64,000 nucleotides of DNA from JBJXGE01 sp046154185 (GTDB lineage Bacteria; Planctomycetota; UBA8108; UBA1146; JAJFFE01), in NCBI GenBank assembly GCA_046154185.1, contig JBJXGE010000053.1, positions 44,445-108,444 on the forward strand, in the 5' to 3' direction. The translations under genes and the position numbers were made by a program. This document shows, in pieces, positions 25,240-33,600 of this stretch (position 1 is its first letter; every line of letters starts with the position of its first letter). Below the pieces are notes generated by a model. That model ran no database searches. It worked only from the letters and a program-made list of their open reading frames with translations, and had not been told where the DNA came from.

Positions 25240-26475
25240 TCATTGTCGGGACTTCTCATCGCGAGTAAAGGGAGATCCAACTTCGTCGCGTTCTTCCGGC
25301 ACGCGCTGCGCTCTGAACGCGGCGTAGAGCAACCCATCGTAGGCGATCTTCAACCCGGCGCCGATCAAGAGCGGCGTCAAGATGCCGACGTCGCGCATGA
25401 AGAGACCCGCGCAGGCAGGTGCCACGGCCCAGCCGGCGAGTCTCACGAGGTGCGTCGCACCCGAGACCAATGTGCGTTCTTCCGGTCGCACTGCTGACAT
25501 GACGAACGATTGGCGCGTTGGTACGTCCATTTCGACGAGACCCTCGCGCATTAGGAACAACAGTGCCGCGATCGGAAAGCTCGGCGCGAACGCGACCGTC
25601 ACGAGTAGCAAGCTCGACGGAATGTGGGTAAAGACCATCGTGTTGACGAGCCCGATGCGTTTGGCCAGCCACGCCGCGCCGAGATGCGATCCGGCATTCG
25701 CGATCCGAGCGCCGAAGAAGAGCGCGCCAATCGCGACTTCGCCGACCTCGAAACGCTCGTAAAAGAAATACGCCAACAGCGCGCCCGGGAGGAATCCGCC
25801 TGCCAGACTATCGAGAGCAAACAACGACAGAATCTTCCAGAGTATGCGCCGGCTGCGGGCCGAGAGTCGCGTTTTCGCGGCGGCGCCGTTTTCGATCGCG
25901 CGTGAGAGTCGGTGATAGAAGAGGGCGATCGCGAGGTGAATCACAGCGCAGGACGCAACCGTGAAGCGCAGCGACGCGACCTCGTCGAATGCGAAGACGC
26001 CGCGGAGCATCGCGGGCGCGCTGCCGGCCAGTGCGCCGAGCGCATGGCCGGCGTCCTGCAGCACGTTGTACCAAGCGAACGTGGTTGTTCTATCCGCATC
26101 GCTTGTGGTCGACGGCAAAATCGCTTGGTCGATGACCATCGCGGCGCCGCGGTCGCGCCCCATGCCGTTGATCATTCCGACGAAGGCCGCGGCCGCGACG
26201 ACGATGAGGCTCGGCGCAACCACCACAAGACCGCCCCCGATCGCCGCCAACAGCGACACCAGCACCAGGACGCGACGGCGACCGAATCGGTCGCCGAAGA
26301 GTGTCACAAACAGTGCCGCGACCATCGCGCCAGCGAGTCCGGCGCTGATAACTGTGCCAGACTCAGCTGCGTCAAATCCGCGTTTCGCCAAATAAATACC
26401 GAGGAGCACACCGATGACGCCGGTGGCGACCGCGCGCAGAAAGGCCGCCGCAAACAGTAGCCGACGATCGTTCAC
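25240..26475 (-). CDS. MFS transporter
   Basis: A 411-residue integral membrane protein with about 12 hydrophobic segments. MFS motif A is present between helices 2 and 3: GDRFGRRRVLVLVSLLAA. The first helix region is FLRAVATGVIGVLLGIYLAK. The second half holds LIWKILSLFALDSLAGGFLPG-like and MREGLVEMDVPTRQSFV segments. The class of substrate is not evident. The start is GTG 26475, with GAGGACG about 8 bases upstream. It lies 23 bases after the PepSY/LamG-like gene and 52 bases before the copper-oxidase gene, so the three probably form one minus-strand transcription unit. Confidence 0.8.
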   Translation of the reverse strand: MNDRRLLFAAAFLRAVATGVIGVLLGIYLAKRGFDAAESGTVISAGLAGAMVAALFVTLFGDRFGRRRVLVLVSLLAAIGGGLVVVAPSLIVVAAAAFVGMINGMGRDRGAAMVIDQAILPSTTSDADRTTTFAWYNVLQDAGHALGALAGSAPAMLRGVFAFDEVASLRFTVASCAVIHLAIALFYHRLSRAIENGAAAKTRLSARSRRILWKILSLFALDSLAGGFLPGALLAYFFYERFEVGEVAIGALFFGARIANAGSHLGAAWLAKRIGLVNTMVFTHIPSSLLLVTVAFAPSFPIAALLFLMREGLVEMDVPTRQSFVMSAVRPEERTLVSGATHLVRLAGWAVAPACAGLFMRDVGILTPLLIGAGLKIAYDGLLYAAFRAQRVPEERDEVGSPFTRDEKSRQ

Positions 26476-26498
26476 GGACTCGTCCTCACCGTTCGCGA

Positions 26499-27701
26499 CT
26501 AATCGCTACCTTTATCGTCCTTGCCACCCTTTGCCGTCGGCTTCGACGAATTTGCGCCTGGGTGCTGAAACGTAATGTCGTCAAAGGACGTCGACGCGTC
26601 GGCTTTTGTCCAGAGACCGACCATGCCAGGGTCTTTGTGATCTTCGTCACGCGCTGCGAGCAATTTCTTACCGTCGACCCAACACGTGATTTCGCTGCCA
26701 ACCATCTTGGCGCGGACTTTATGCCACTTACCGGTTACGGTTTCGCACTCGGCCGACGCGAGGAGATTCCGCTCGCCACCGACAACTTTGTAAACGCGGA
26801 AGTTGCCCTCGAGTGGGTTTATCCGGCACACGTAATAGTTGTTCTCATCGCGGCAGCGCCAGAGGACTCCGCCGCCCTGGTCTTCGTCGCCGCTATTGGC
26901 GCGTACTTGCGCACGAACGTCGATATCTTGGTACCGAGCATTTGGAACCAACGCGAGGTTGAACGTGCGGCCTTGGCTTTCCGCGCTAAGCGTCAACACC
27001 TGCGTGCCGGATGGAGCCGTGGCATCCTTCGTTATCGACCAACTCGCTTTGCCAGTCTCGGCGTGCGTGAATCCAAACGTGAATGGGCCCGCGGCTTTGC
27101 CGACTTCCCAAGTCTCAAAAATGAAAACGAACACCGGGTCGGTTTTTAACTCTTCGATACTGAGTTCCTTACTGCTGGCGTCGACAGCGTACGCCTTGAA
27201 CCTCCGATCATTCACGACGGTGATGCGGTAACGCCACTGGCCATTCAGGTGCGCGAGTTCGGCTCCGATGACCGTCGCGTCCTTATTGGCGGTGAGCGCC
27301 GCGTCGACGGCCTCTGCGATTGTAATTTTGGTCGAGGAGTGATTTTTCCGCATCGCGAAGTGCTGTTCGAACTCAGCGTCGCCCACGGGCGCCTCGTTCC
27401 GGCTCCGCACGGCTCCGGTCGTCGCATCGACTGTCATCGCCGTCGTACTTCGCTCGCCAAGAAAAAGCAGTTTGAATACCGGCGCCTCTCTTACCAAGCT
27501 GAGTTCGATGTCGGCCAGTTCTCCCTCGGGCGGCTGAATGAGCGCCGCCGCCAGCGCCTGTTTTGCCGAAATTTTCGCGCGCTCTGCCGCGGCTCTTCCA
27601 ATTTCGTGTCGTAACGCCGTGCGTTCCGTCACGTCACCGTCGCCGTCAATTGGAAACAGGGTGAATGCAGCAATTGCCATCGCAACGATGCAGAGTTTCA
27701 C
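26499..27701 (-). CDS. Exported PepSY-domain protein with C-terminal LamG/3-keto-disaccharide-hydrolase-like domain
   Basis: A 400-residue exported protein. The hydrophobic N-terminus (VKLCIVAMAIAAFTLFP) acts as the signal. Two PepSY-like segments follow (about 35-190: AALIQPPEGELADIELSLV, VDATTGAVRSRNE, then KITIAEAVDAALTANKDAT and AYAVDASSKELSIEEL). Residues about 215-375 form a beta-sandwich of the LamG/GH16-like or DUF1080 type (RYQDIDVRAQVRAN, GGGVLWRCRDENNYYVCRI, GKWHKVRAKMVGSEITCWVD). The C-terminus is Lys/Gly-rich. PepSY proteins usually inhibit or chaperone extracytoplasmic proteins; a sugar-binding role for the second domain is inference. GAGAGGAG lies 5 bases before the GTG start at 27701, which fixes it. 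Confidence 0.7.
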   Translation of the reverse strand: MKLCIVAMAIAAFTLFPIDGDGDVTERTALRHEIGRAAAERAKISAKQALAAALIQPPEGELADIELSLVREAPVFKLLFLGERSTTAMTVDATTGAVRSRNEAPVGDAEFEQHFAMRKNHSSTKITIAEAVDAALTANKDATVIGAELAHLNGQWRYRITVVNDRRFKAYAVDASSKELSIEELKTDPVFVFIFETWEVGKAAGPFTFGFTHAETGKASWSITKDATAPSGTQVLTLSAESQGRTFNLALVPNARYQDIDVRAQVRANSGDEDQGGGVLWRCRDENNYYVCRINPLEGNFRVYKVVGGERNLLASAECETVTGKWHKVRAKMVGSEITCWVDGKKLLAARDEDHKDPGMVGLWTKADASTSFDDITFQHPGANSSKPTAKGGKDDKGSD

Positions 27702-27905
27702 AGACGCTCCTCTCTCCGCTGCGCGTTCTTCGGTCAATACTGAGAACGTTACCGACGCTGCGCTGCGGATGCCACAGAACGATTTCATCGAATCGCGCAC
27801 GCACCTGGCCACCGACCGGCAGCTCGCCACAGTTCCAAAAGAGTTTGCAGTTTGGCTATCATGCGCTCTCGTAGAACTGGACTCTAGCGGCCCAACGGAA
27901 TCGAG

Positions 27906-28667
27906 TTGACCATGTCGACAGGCTTACTACTGCTCGCGCTTGTTGCTCCGAGTCTTTCACTTGCCGATACGGACGCGTACGTTTTGGCGGACGCCATTCA
28001 GCCGCAGCTTGTTGCCGCGAACGCCGAAACGTTTTACCTCGCGTGCCTCCACCGCGGTAATTATTGCGTGTCGGAGTCGGTCGACGGGGGCAAGAGTTTC
28101 GCCGACCCGGTGGTCGCTATCGATTGCCGCGGGCGCGCGCGCGGCGGGGCGCAGCGCGGCCCTCGCCTCGGAATCGACGCGCGGGGGCGGCTGACCCTGA
28201 CGGCCTTCGTCGTCACCGATCCCAGTGAGGAAGCGCAACGCTATCCGACCGGCGAGTTGTATTTGGCAACGTCCAGCGATCGTGGGAAAACGTGGACGGC
28301 GCCCACGCGCATCAACGAAATCGAGAAAAAAGCGCCCGAACAATTGCACGCGCTCGCGGTCTCGAGCGATGGCGATGCGCACGTCGCGTGGCTCGATCTA
28401 CGCGGTCGCAAAGACGCAGGCCAGGATCTCTATTACGCCCGCGTTCACGATGGCAAGGTCGGCAAGAACATCAAAGTCGCCGAGCTCGTGTGCGAGTGCT
28501 GTGCGCCGGGAATCACGGTCGATCGATCAGGACGTGTGACGCTCGCGTGGCGGGCGGGCGGCGCGAAGGAGAACCGGGCGATACTGTTCGCTCAGCGCCG
28601 CACGGACGCCGCTGATTTCGCGGCGCCGGAACATCTCAATCTGCAACCGAGCAACGTGGCGGGCTGA
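27906..28667 (+). CDS. Sialidase-like (BNR) exported protein, N-terminal part up to in-frame TGA
   Basis: 253 residues. A signal peptide (STGLLLLALVAPSLSLA) precedes BNR/Asp-box-type beta-propeller repeats: VSESVDGGKSFADPVV and LATSSDRGKTWTAP are Asp-box-like turns (S-x-D-x-G-x-T/S-W/F). A cysteine-rich stretch VCECCAPGITVD (about 197-208) is typical of this family. The reading ends at TGA 28665-28667, and the downstream reading frame at 28671 is in the same frame and continues the propeller, so this is one gene split by a stop. See the next entry. Starts: TTG 27906 with GGAA upstream at 5 bases, or ATG 27912. Possibly a pseudogene, a sequencing error, or readthrough. Confidence 0.65.
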   Translation: MTMSTGLLLLALVAPSLSLADTDAYVLADAIQPQLVAANAETFYLACLHRGNYCVSESVDGGKSFADPVVAIDCRGRARGGAQRGPRLGIDARGRLTLTAFVVTDPSEEAQRYPTGELYLATSSDRGKTWTAPTRINEIEKKAPEQLHALAVSSDGDAHVAWLDLRGRKDAGQDLYYARVHDGKVGKNIKVAELVCECCAPGITVDRSGRVTLAWRAGGAKENRAILFAQRRTDAADFAAPEHLNLQPSNVAG

Positions 28668-28670
28668 CCG

Positions 28671-29102
28671 ATGTCCGCGCCGGCAGTTGCCGTGCTCGAG
28701 ACTGCTCAGGGAAAACCGTCCACGGTGTTTGCGGCCTGGATGGATCAGCGCAAAAACCCCGGTGATTTGCAAGTGTACTGGAGCACGCTGATCGGCGACG
28801 GCGGACAAATCGAAAACCGGCCGGTCGCGGCGTCGGTCGCCGGCGACGAGGACCATCCCGCGCTTGCCATCGATGCGAACAACGTCTTCGCCGCGTGGGA
28901 AAGTCACAGAGGCGAAAAGTCGCATGTGCGCGTGCGACAACTCGGGACCGAAGGAGTCGAGAAAGATTTCGCGGAGGACGGCGGCTCCGCTTTGTTTCCG
29001 TCCATCGCCGCGAAAGCCGGCGCCGTCGTCGTCGCTTACGAACGACTTCGCGACGGGAAGCGCGACGTCGTCGTGCGCCGCGTCCCGAGTGCCCCCAAGT
29101 AG
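28671..29102 (+). CDS. Sialidase-like (BNR) protein, C-terminal part after in-frame TGA
   Basis: 143 residues in the same frame as the upstream part, separated only by TGA and CCG. It continues the propeller (FAAWMDQRKNPGDLQVYW, VFAAWESHRGEKSHVRV, VVVAYERLRDGKRDV). ATG 28671 has no Shine-Dalgarno sequence, so it is unlikely to be translated on its own. In family proteins the position read here as TGA-Pro-Met is often Cys-Pro (G-C-P-M/V), so TGA most simply replaces a Cys codon TGC or TGT. A hairpin ends the unit at 29117. Activity cannot be judged. Confidence 0.5.
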   Translation: MSAPAVAVLETAQGKPSTVFAAWMDQRKNPGDLQVYWSTLIGDGGQIENRPVAASVAGDEDHPALAIDANNVFAAWESHRGEKSHVRVRQLGTEGVEKDFAEDGGSALFPSIAAKAGAVVVAYERLRDGKRDVVVRRVPSAPK

Positions 29103-29116
29103 AGAGTCGCTGCCCA

Positions 29117-29139
29117 GCGCCTTGGCCAAAACAAGGCGT
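29117..29139. terminator. Hairpin terminator between convergent genes
   Basis: CGCCTTG (29118-29124) pairs with CAAGGCG (29132-29138) around a 7-base loop GCCAAAA, with a flanking G-U pair. It lies 16 bases after the sialidase-like stop and 57 bases before the convergent lipoprotein gene. No long U-tract follows on either strand. Confidence 0.5.
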
Positions 29140-29195
29140 GCTCAATTCAGCCATTCAGGCGCAAGGAGCGGACCCGAGAACTGCGCACTCTCCTG

Positions 29196-30116
29196 TCAGG
29201 ACCTTTTTACGCGAATGCCAACCTCGTCGACAAATTCCGCTTTGAGCGCTTCGACGTCTATGTCGTCGCGGAAGCGGCAGCCTTCGCGTTCGAGCGATTC
29301 TTTGAGTGCCGCCTCGTACGGCTCGGGCTTTGGTTCGGAGCTTTCAGAGTGGTAGAGACCATTCGCGAGCGGCGCGAATCGCAGCGTCACGAGTTCGTCG
29401 TCATAGGTGAAGCGCGAGAGATGCGCGATGCGTCGACCAAGCCACGCGGCGCCGCCAGGATCTCTCGCGATGTCGCCGATCAAGACCTCCGACCGAAACT
29501 TCTCGTACGCCGCGCGCGAGATCGGAATCTCGATGACGAGTTCGCCGCCGGCTTCCAGACGAAACCACGGCGTTCGCTCCACCGCCCGCTGTCGCCAAAG
29601 TTCGTTGGTGCGGGCGTCGACGTCGTCGTCGGAACCCTCCAGCACTTCTACGTGGATGGCGTCGTTCGCCGCCGCGATGAGGCGGCTCACGCCGACGAAG
29701 CGGAAACGCTGATACGCACACAGCTCGTCGTTGACGACAAACGCCTCGGCGTCCACGAGTTTCGCATCGCGCGCGAATTCGCGCAGCTTCGTCATCACGT
29801 CCCGCTCGAGCGGCGAACTCGGCGGCTCGGACTCGATCGTGTCCCGCGCCAGCGCAGCGAAGTTGACGTTGACGCTCCAGTCGGGAATCCAGAGGAGCGG
29901 CTCGTGATCGAGCACGGCGCGCGCGTGACTAAGTGCATTATTGAGCTCTCCCGGACCGCTCGCACTCACGCCTTGATAGACGACCAAGAGCTCCGCCGTG
30001 TCAGCGGCGGCGTCGATCCGCAGCGCGACATCCTGCGCCTTCATGCGCATCGAGCATCCGACGAGTATCGCTGAGATGGCCAGGGCCAATGCCGTGGCGG
30101 TGCTAGAACTCCGCAT
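29196..30116 (-). CDS. Lipoprotein of unknown function
   Basis: A 306-residue protein starting MRSSSTATALALAISAILVG with Cys21 in an ILVGC lipobox, so probably an anchored envelope lipoprotein. The rest is soluble, acidic and rich in Glu/Asp/Arg (EVLEGSDDDVDARTNELW). No domain is recognised. GGAAAGG lies 7 bases upstream of ATG 30116. It is divergent from the ECF sigma gene at 30288, with 171 bp between them; regulation by the adjacent sigma/kinase pair is possible but only inferred. Confidence 0.6.
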   Translation of the reverse strand: MRSSSTATALALAISAILVGCSMRMKAQDVALRIDAAADTAELLVVYQGVSASGPGELNNALSHARAVLDHEPLLWIPDWSVNVNFAALARDTIESEPPSSPLERDVMTKLREFARDAKLVDAEAFVVNDELCAYQRFRFVGVSRLIAAANDAIHVEVLEGSDDDVDARTNELWRQRAVERTPWFRLEAGGELVIEIPISRAAYEKFRSEVLIGDIARDPGGAAWLGRRIAHLSRFTYDDELVTLRFAPLANGLYHSESSEPKPEPYEAALKESLEREGCRFRDDIDVEALKAEFVDEVGIRVKRS

Positions 30117-30287
30117 GAATTCGCCTTTCCGTCCGGTTTCCACTTGCGCGCGCGTCGGCGCCGCAGACACTTCACCCGTATTCATCAGGGGCGCCGGGCG
30201 CGAAAACGAACGTGGTGCGCCGAAATTTCTCATTAGCGTCGCTCAGCTCTTGGCTTGGGCCGTTCCGCGCAGGTAAAACTAGCCGCC

Positions 30288-31010
30288 ATGGAAGCAGAGA
30301 CACAAACGTTGTCGACCGTGGAGTCGTTGACCGAAGAGTCGGCGGACCCGAATTCCACTTCGTCTCTTTTGCGACGCGTGCATCGCGGCGATAGCGCGGC
30401 GCTCGCCGAACTCGTCGCGCGCGAGCTACCGTGGGTGACGAAGCGCGTTCGCGAGCGACTCGGCGGCGCGCTGCGCGCGCGCGTCGAGTCGATGGATATC
30501 GTGCAGGACGCGCTCCTCGAGTTCTTCCGTTATGGGCCGCGCGTGCTGCTCGACGACCGCGGTCAATTGCGAAAGTTACTCGCTCGCATCGTGGAGAATT
30601 CGATTCGCGCCCAATGCGACCGGCAAGCGGCCGATTGTCGCGCGCTCGATCGAGAACTAGCGCTCGGCGATGTTCCGGCGCTTGATTTCACGCTGAGCGC
30701 GAAGCTCGATCCGAGCGCGAGTCAGCTCGCGGTCGCGTCCGAACGTCGCGCGTGGCTTCGACTCGGGCTCGAGCTACTCGAACCGGAAGATCGCGAACTG
30801 ATTCTGCGTCGCGAGTGGGAAGAAGAAACTTTCGGAGAGATCGGCGCGGCGTTCGGGATCACGGCCGATGCGGCGCGGATGCGCCTCGGGCGCGCAATGG
30901 CGCGGCTCGCAAAAGTGCTGCGCCAAATGAACGCCCGTGATATCTCCACGTTTCTCGATAACGACGCGGAGAGGTGTCATGACGCGAACGTCGTGACGGA
31001 AGACTCATGA
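30288..31010 (+). CDS. ECF-type RNA polymerase sigma factor
   Basis: A 240-residue sigma-70 family protein. Region 2 is read in ALAELVARELPWVTKRVRERLG and SMDIVQDALLEFFRYG; region 4 in LEPEDRELILRREWEEETFG, ITADAARMRLGRAMARLAK, the helix-turn-helix that contacts -35 elements. The acidic N-terminus (METETQTLSTVESL-type) is an extension. It overlaps the kinase gene by 4 bases (ATGA at 31007), which implies translational coupling and a common function, as in planctomycete ECF/STK pairs. The start is ATG 30288 with a weak ribosome site; an in-frame upstream TTG at 30255 is the alternative. Confidence 0.85.
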   Translation: MEAETQTLSTVESLTEESADPNSTSSLLRRVHRGDSAALAELVARELPWVTKRVRERLGGALRARVESMDIVQDALLEFFRYGPRVLLDDRGQLRKLLARIVENSIRAQCDRQAADCRALDRELALGDVPALDFTLSAKLDPSASQLAVASERRAWLRLGLELLEPEDRELILRREWEEETFGEIGAAFGITADAARMRLGRAMARLAKVLRQMNARDISTFLDNDAERCHDANVVTEDS

Positions 31011-33571
31011 CGAATTGCGCGGACCGCGACGCTGAAATCGAACGCCAGGTCGGGATGTGGCTCGCGCTTGCGGAGACCGGTCGAGCGCCGACTCCGGAGT
31101 CGTTTGCCGCACAGCTCCTGGAGCCGATTCGTTTCGCTGTCGTGGCGCGACTTCGCGATCTCGAAGAAGTCTCGAGTATTTTCGCTGATCTGCGCGCGGC
31201 TCGTGGTGGAACCGTCGCCCGGTTTCGGCTGCCAATCGTCGATCCAGTTTTGGCGACTGACCCTGAGCCGATGCTCGAGCCGTTGAACGGGTCGATCGCG
31301 CCGCTACCGCCGACGACGAAGAACGGCACGCATCTTCATGAATCGCCGCGGAGTCTGTCGCAGTCGCAACCGAGTCCAGCGCCGCGACCGCTCCCAACTT
31401 CCGTGACGGAAACGACTACGACCACGGCCGCCGAAGCCGCTGAGATTGCTCCCGTACACGCGCCACCGATCCTGCCGACGTTTGACCCGAAACCGCGCGT
31501 CGCGGGATTTCGCATCGAGTCGCGGATTGGCGCCGGTTCGGTCGGCGTCGTGTACGCCGCCACGGATTTGACTCTGAATCGCCGCGTCGCGCTCAAGGTG
31601 CTGAAACGCGGCACCTCCGCGGAACGTCGCAGCGCGATCCTCGACGAAGCGCGCAAACTCGCGGCGCTGCGGCATCCTGGTGTCGTCACCGTGTATTCCG
31701 TCGTCGAGGACGTCGATTCGCCCGCGATTGTGATGGAATTCGTCGCGGGTCCGCGGCTCGACGAGCTTCCCGTGCGGCCGAGTTACAACGAGCGCGCACG
31801 GCTACTCAAAGGCATCGCGGAAGCGCTCGCCGCCGCGCATGCCCGCGGCATCATCCATCGCGATCTCAAGCCGCAAAATATCCGTGTGAGCGCGGATCTC
31901 GAGCCGCGCCTCCTCGACTTCGGTCTTGCCATTGGACCCGGCGACGCGCTGCGCGGCGGCGACTTCAACGGCACGCCGATCTACGCGTCACCCGAACAAG
32001 TGCGCGGTGAGCCGCTCTCGCCCGCAGCCGATGTGTTTTCTTTTGGCAGTGTTTGTTACTGGCTCTTGTGCGGACGCGCGCCTTTTGCGGCGTCGACGCT
32101 GCCGGAAGTTTTCGATCGCGTGCAAAACAGCGAGCCTGCGTTTCCCCGGGCCATCGCGAGCGACGTGCCGAAAGAGCTGCAGGCGATCTGCCTCGCATGC
32201 CTCGCGCGCGCGCCCGCCGATCGGCCGACCGCCGTCGAGGTCGCCGCGGAGCTCGAGCGCTATTTGCGCGGCGTGCCGATTCGGCTGCGTCCGCGTTGTT
32301 ACAGCGATCTCTTGCGGCGCAAACTCGGCGAGCAAGATCAAGCCGTCGAAGATTGGAGCGCGCAAGGACTCATCGCGCCCATCGACCGTGATCGCTTGCA
32401 AACTGTCTATCGCCGACTCTTGAGTGACGAGGACCAGTGGATTTTCGACCCGCGCCGTTTGACGTTCATTCAACTCGCGCTTTACATGTCATCGTGGTTG
32501 GTAGTCGTGGCGGCGGCGCTCCTCGTCTGGCTCGCACGCGATGATCTGGGCGCGCCTTGGCGTTGGATCTTGCCGCTCGGCGCAAGTGGGACGCTGCTGT
32601 GTTGCGGCGTCGTCGGCTATCGCCGGCGGGAGTTTTTCGCTTCGGCGGCGTTCCTGGCGGCCGGCGTCTTGTCCATCGCGCCCGCGCTCCTTGCGGTCTT
32701 CGCCGAGCATTCGATGTTTGCTTGGCGCGCTGCGGATGTGCAGCAACTCTTGCCGGCGCCCTTCGGCAACGAGCAAGTCATGGTGGCCGTCTGCTCGGCG
32801 CTCATCGTTTCGCTGATCGCGCAGCGCCGGATGGGACTCACGGGCTTCGCATGGACGAGCGCGCTCTTGATGACCGCGTCGTACCTCGCCGTGTTGATCA
32901 ACTTCAATTGGCTCGGTCGGCCGGCGCACGCGCAAGCGCTCGCGTGTCTGCCGCTCGTGGCGCTCGTGGCGATGGGACTCCGCTACGAGCGGCGCGGTCT
33001 TGTGCGCTGGGCGACGCCCTTTCATTGGCTCGGATTTGCCGCGTTCATCATCGCGGCCGATGTCTACGCGATCTCGCGTCCCACCCTCGAGCTATTCGGC
33101 GTGACACCCGCGGCGACGGCGGAAGGTTATTGGACCCAGCATCGCATTGAGAGCTTCTCGCTCGCGCTCAATGGCCTCCTCCTCGGCGCCGTCATGGCGT
33201 TGATAGAGCGCGCTCGCAGCCTCGATCTTCGGCGCGCGGGTCGCGTGCTAGAAGTTTTGGTGCCGATCCACTTGCTCGGCCCGATCGTGGTGATTGCCGC
33301 GGGCGAAGCGACGACCGCGAAGAGCGCGATCGACATGACGTGCTATTTGCTGGCGGTCGGGTTGCTGCTCGCCCTCAGTCCGTGGCGCGCTCACTACCGG
33401 TTCTTGGTCGCCGGACTCGGCGGGCTCGCGCTCGGCAGTTATTTGCTGATCGATCTCGAACTCGTGGCGCGGGGCCCGTTCGTGATCGTGCTCGGCAGCG
33501 TCGCGCTCGCGGCGGCGCTCTTCAGCTACGCATGGGCCACGGCGCGCGCGAAGAGTCGCGCGGCGACGTAA
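31007..33571 (+). CDS. Membrane-bound Ser/Thr protein kinase with polytopic C-terminal domain
   Basis: An 854-residue PknB-type kinase. The N-terminus (about 1-160) is low-complexity, Pro/Thr-rich and probably flexible. The kinase spans about residues 165-440 with all key motifs: glycine loop RIGAGSVGVVY, K197 in VALKVLK, E214, catalytic HRDLKPQN (D286), DFG in LLDFGLAIG (D304), and GTPIYASPEQV. Residues about 485-850 contain around ten hydrophobic helices (VVVAAALLVWLAR, VLSIAPALLAVFAEHSM, ALIVSLIAQRR, LAVLINFNWL), a large sensor or transport-like domain of DUF2157 style. It overlaps the sigma gene by 4 bases, so the kinase likely controls it. It is convergent with the HD-GYP gene, 29 bp apart. 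Confidence 0.85.
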   Translation: MTNCADRDAEIERQVGMWLALAETGRAPTPESFAAQLLEPIRFAVVARLRDLEEVSSIFADLRAARGGTVARFRLPIVDPVLATDPEPMLEPLNGSIAPLPPTTKNGTHLHESPRSLSQSQPSPAPRPLPTSVTETTTTTAAEAAEIAPVHAPPILPTFDPKPRVAGFRIESRIGAGSVGVVYAATDLTLNRRVALKVLKRGTSAERRSAILDEARKLAALRHPGVVTVYSVVEDVDSPAIVMEFVAGPRLDELPVRPSYNERARLLKGIAEALAAAHARGIIHRDLKPQNIRVSADLEPRLLDFGLAIGPGDALRGGDFNGTPIYASPEQVRGEPLSPAADVFSFGSVCYWLLCGRAPFAASTLPEVFDRVQNSEPAFPRAIASDVPKELQAICLACLARAPADRPTAVEVAAELERYLRGVPIRLRPRCYSDLLRRKLGEQDQAVEDWSAQGLIAPIDRDRLQTVYRRLLSDEDQWIFDPRRLTFIQLALYMSSWLVVVAAALLVWLARDDLGAPWRWILPLGASGTLLCCGVVGYRRREFFASAAFLAAGVLSIAPALLAVFAEHSMFAWRAADVQQLLPAPFGNEQVMVAVCSALIVSLIAQRRMGLTGFAWTSALLMTASYLAVLINFNWLGRPAHAQALACLPLVALVAMGLRYERRGLVRWATPFHWLGFAAFIIAADVYAISRPTLELFGVTPAATAEGYWTQHRIESFSLALNGLLLGAVMALIERARSLDLRRAGRVLEVLVPIHLLGPIVVIAAGEATTAKSAIDMTCYLLAVGLLLALSPWRAHYRFLVAGLGGLALGSYLLIDLELVARGPFVIVLGSVALAAALFSYAWATARAKSRAAT

Positions 33572-33600
33572 GCCGTGCCCGCGCGTGCCAATCATCAAAC

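Noticed and set aside
28665..28692. Selenoprotein called outright
   Set aside because: The candidate SECIS stem is only 4 bp and no selenocysteine genes are visible, so it is kept only as a hypothesis.
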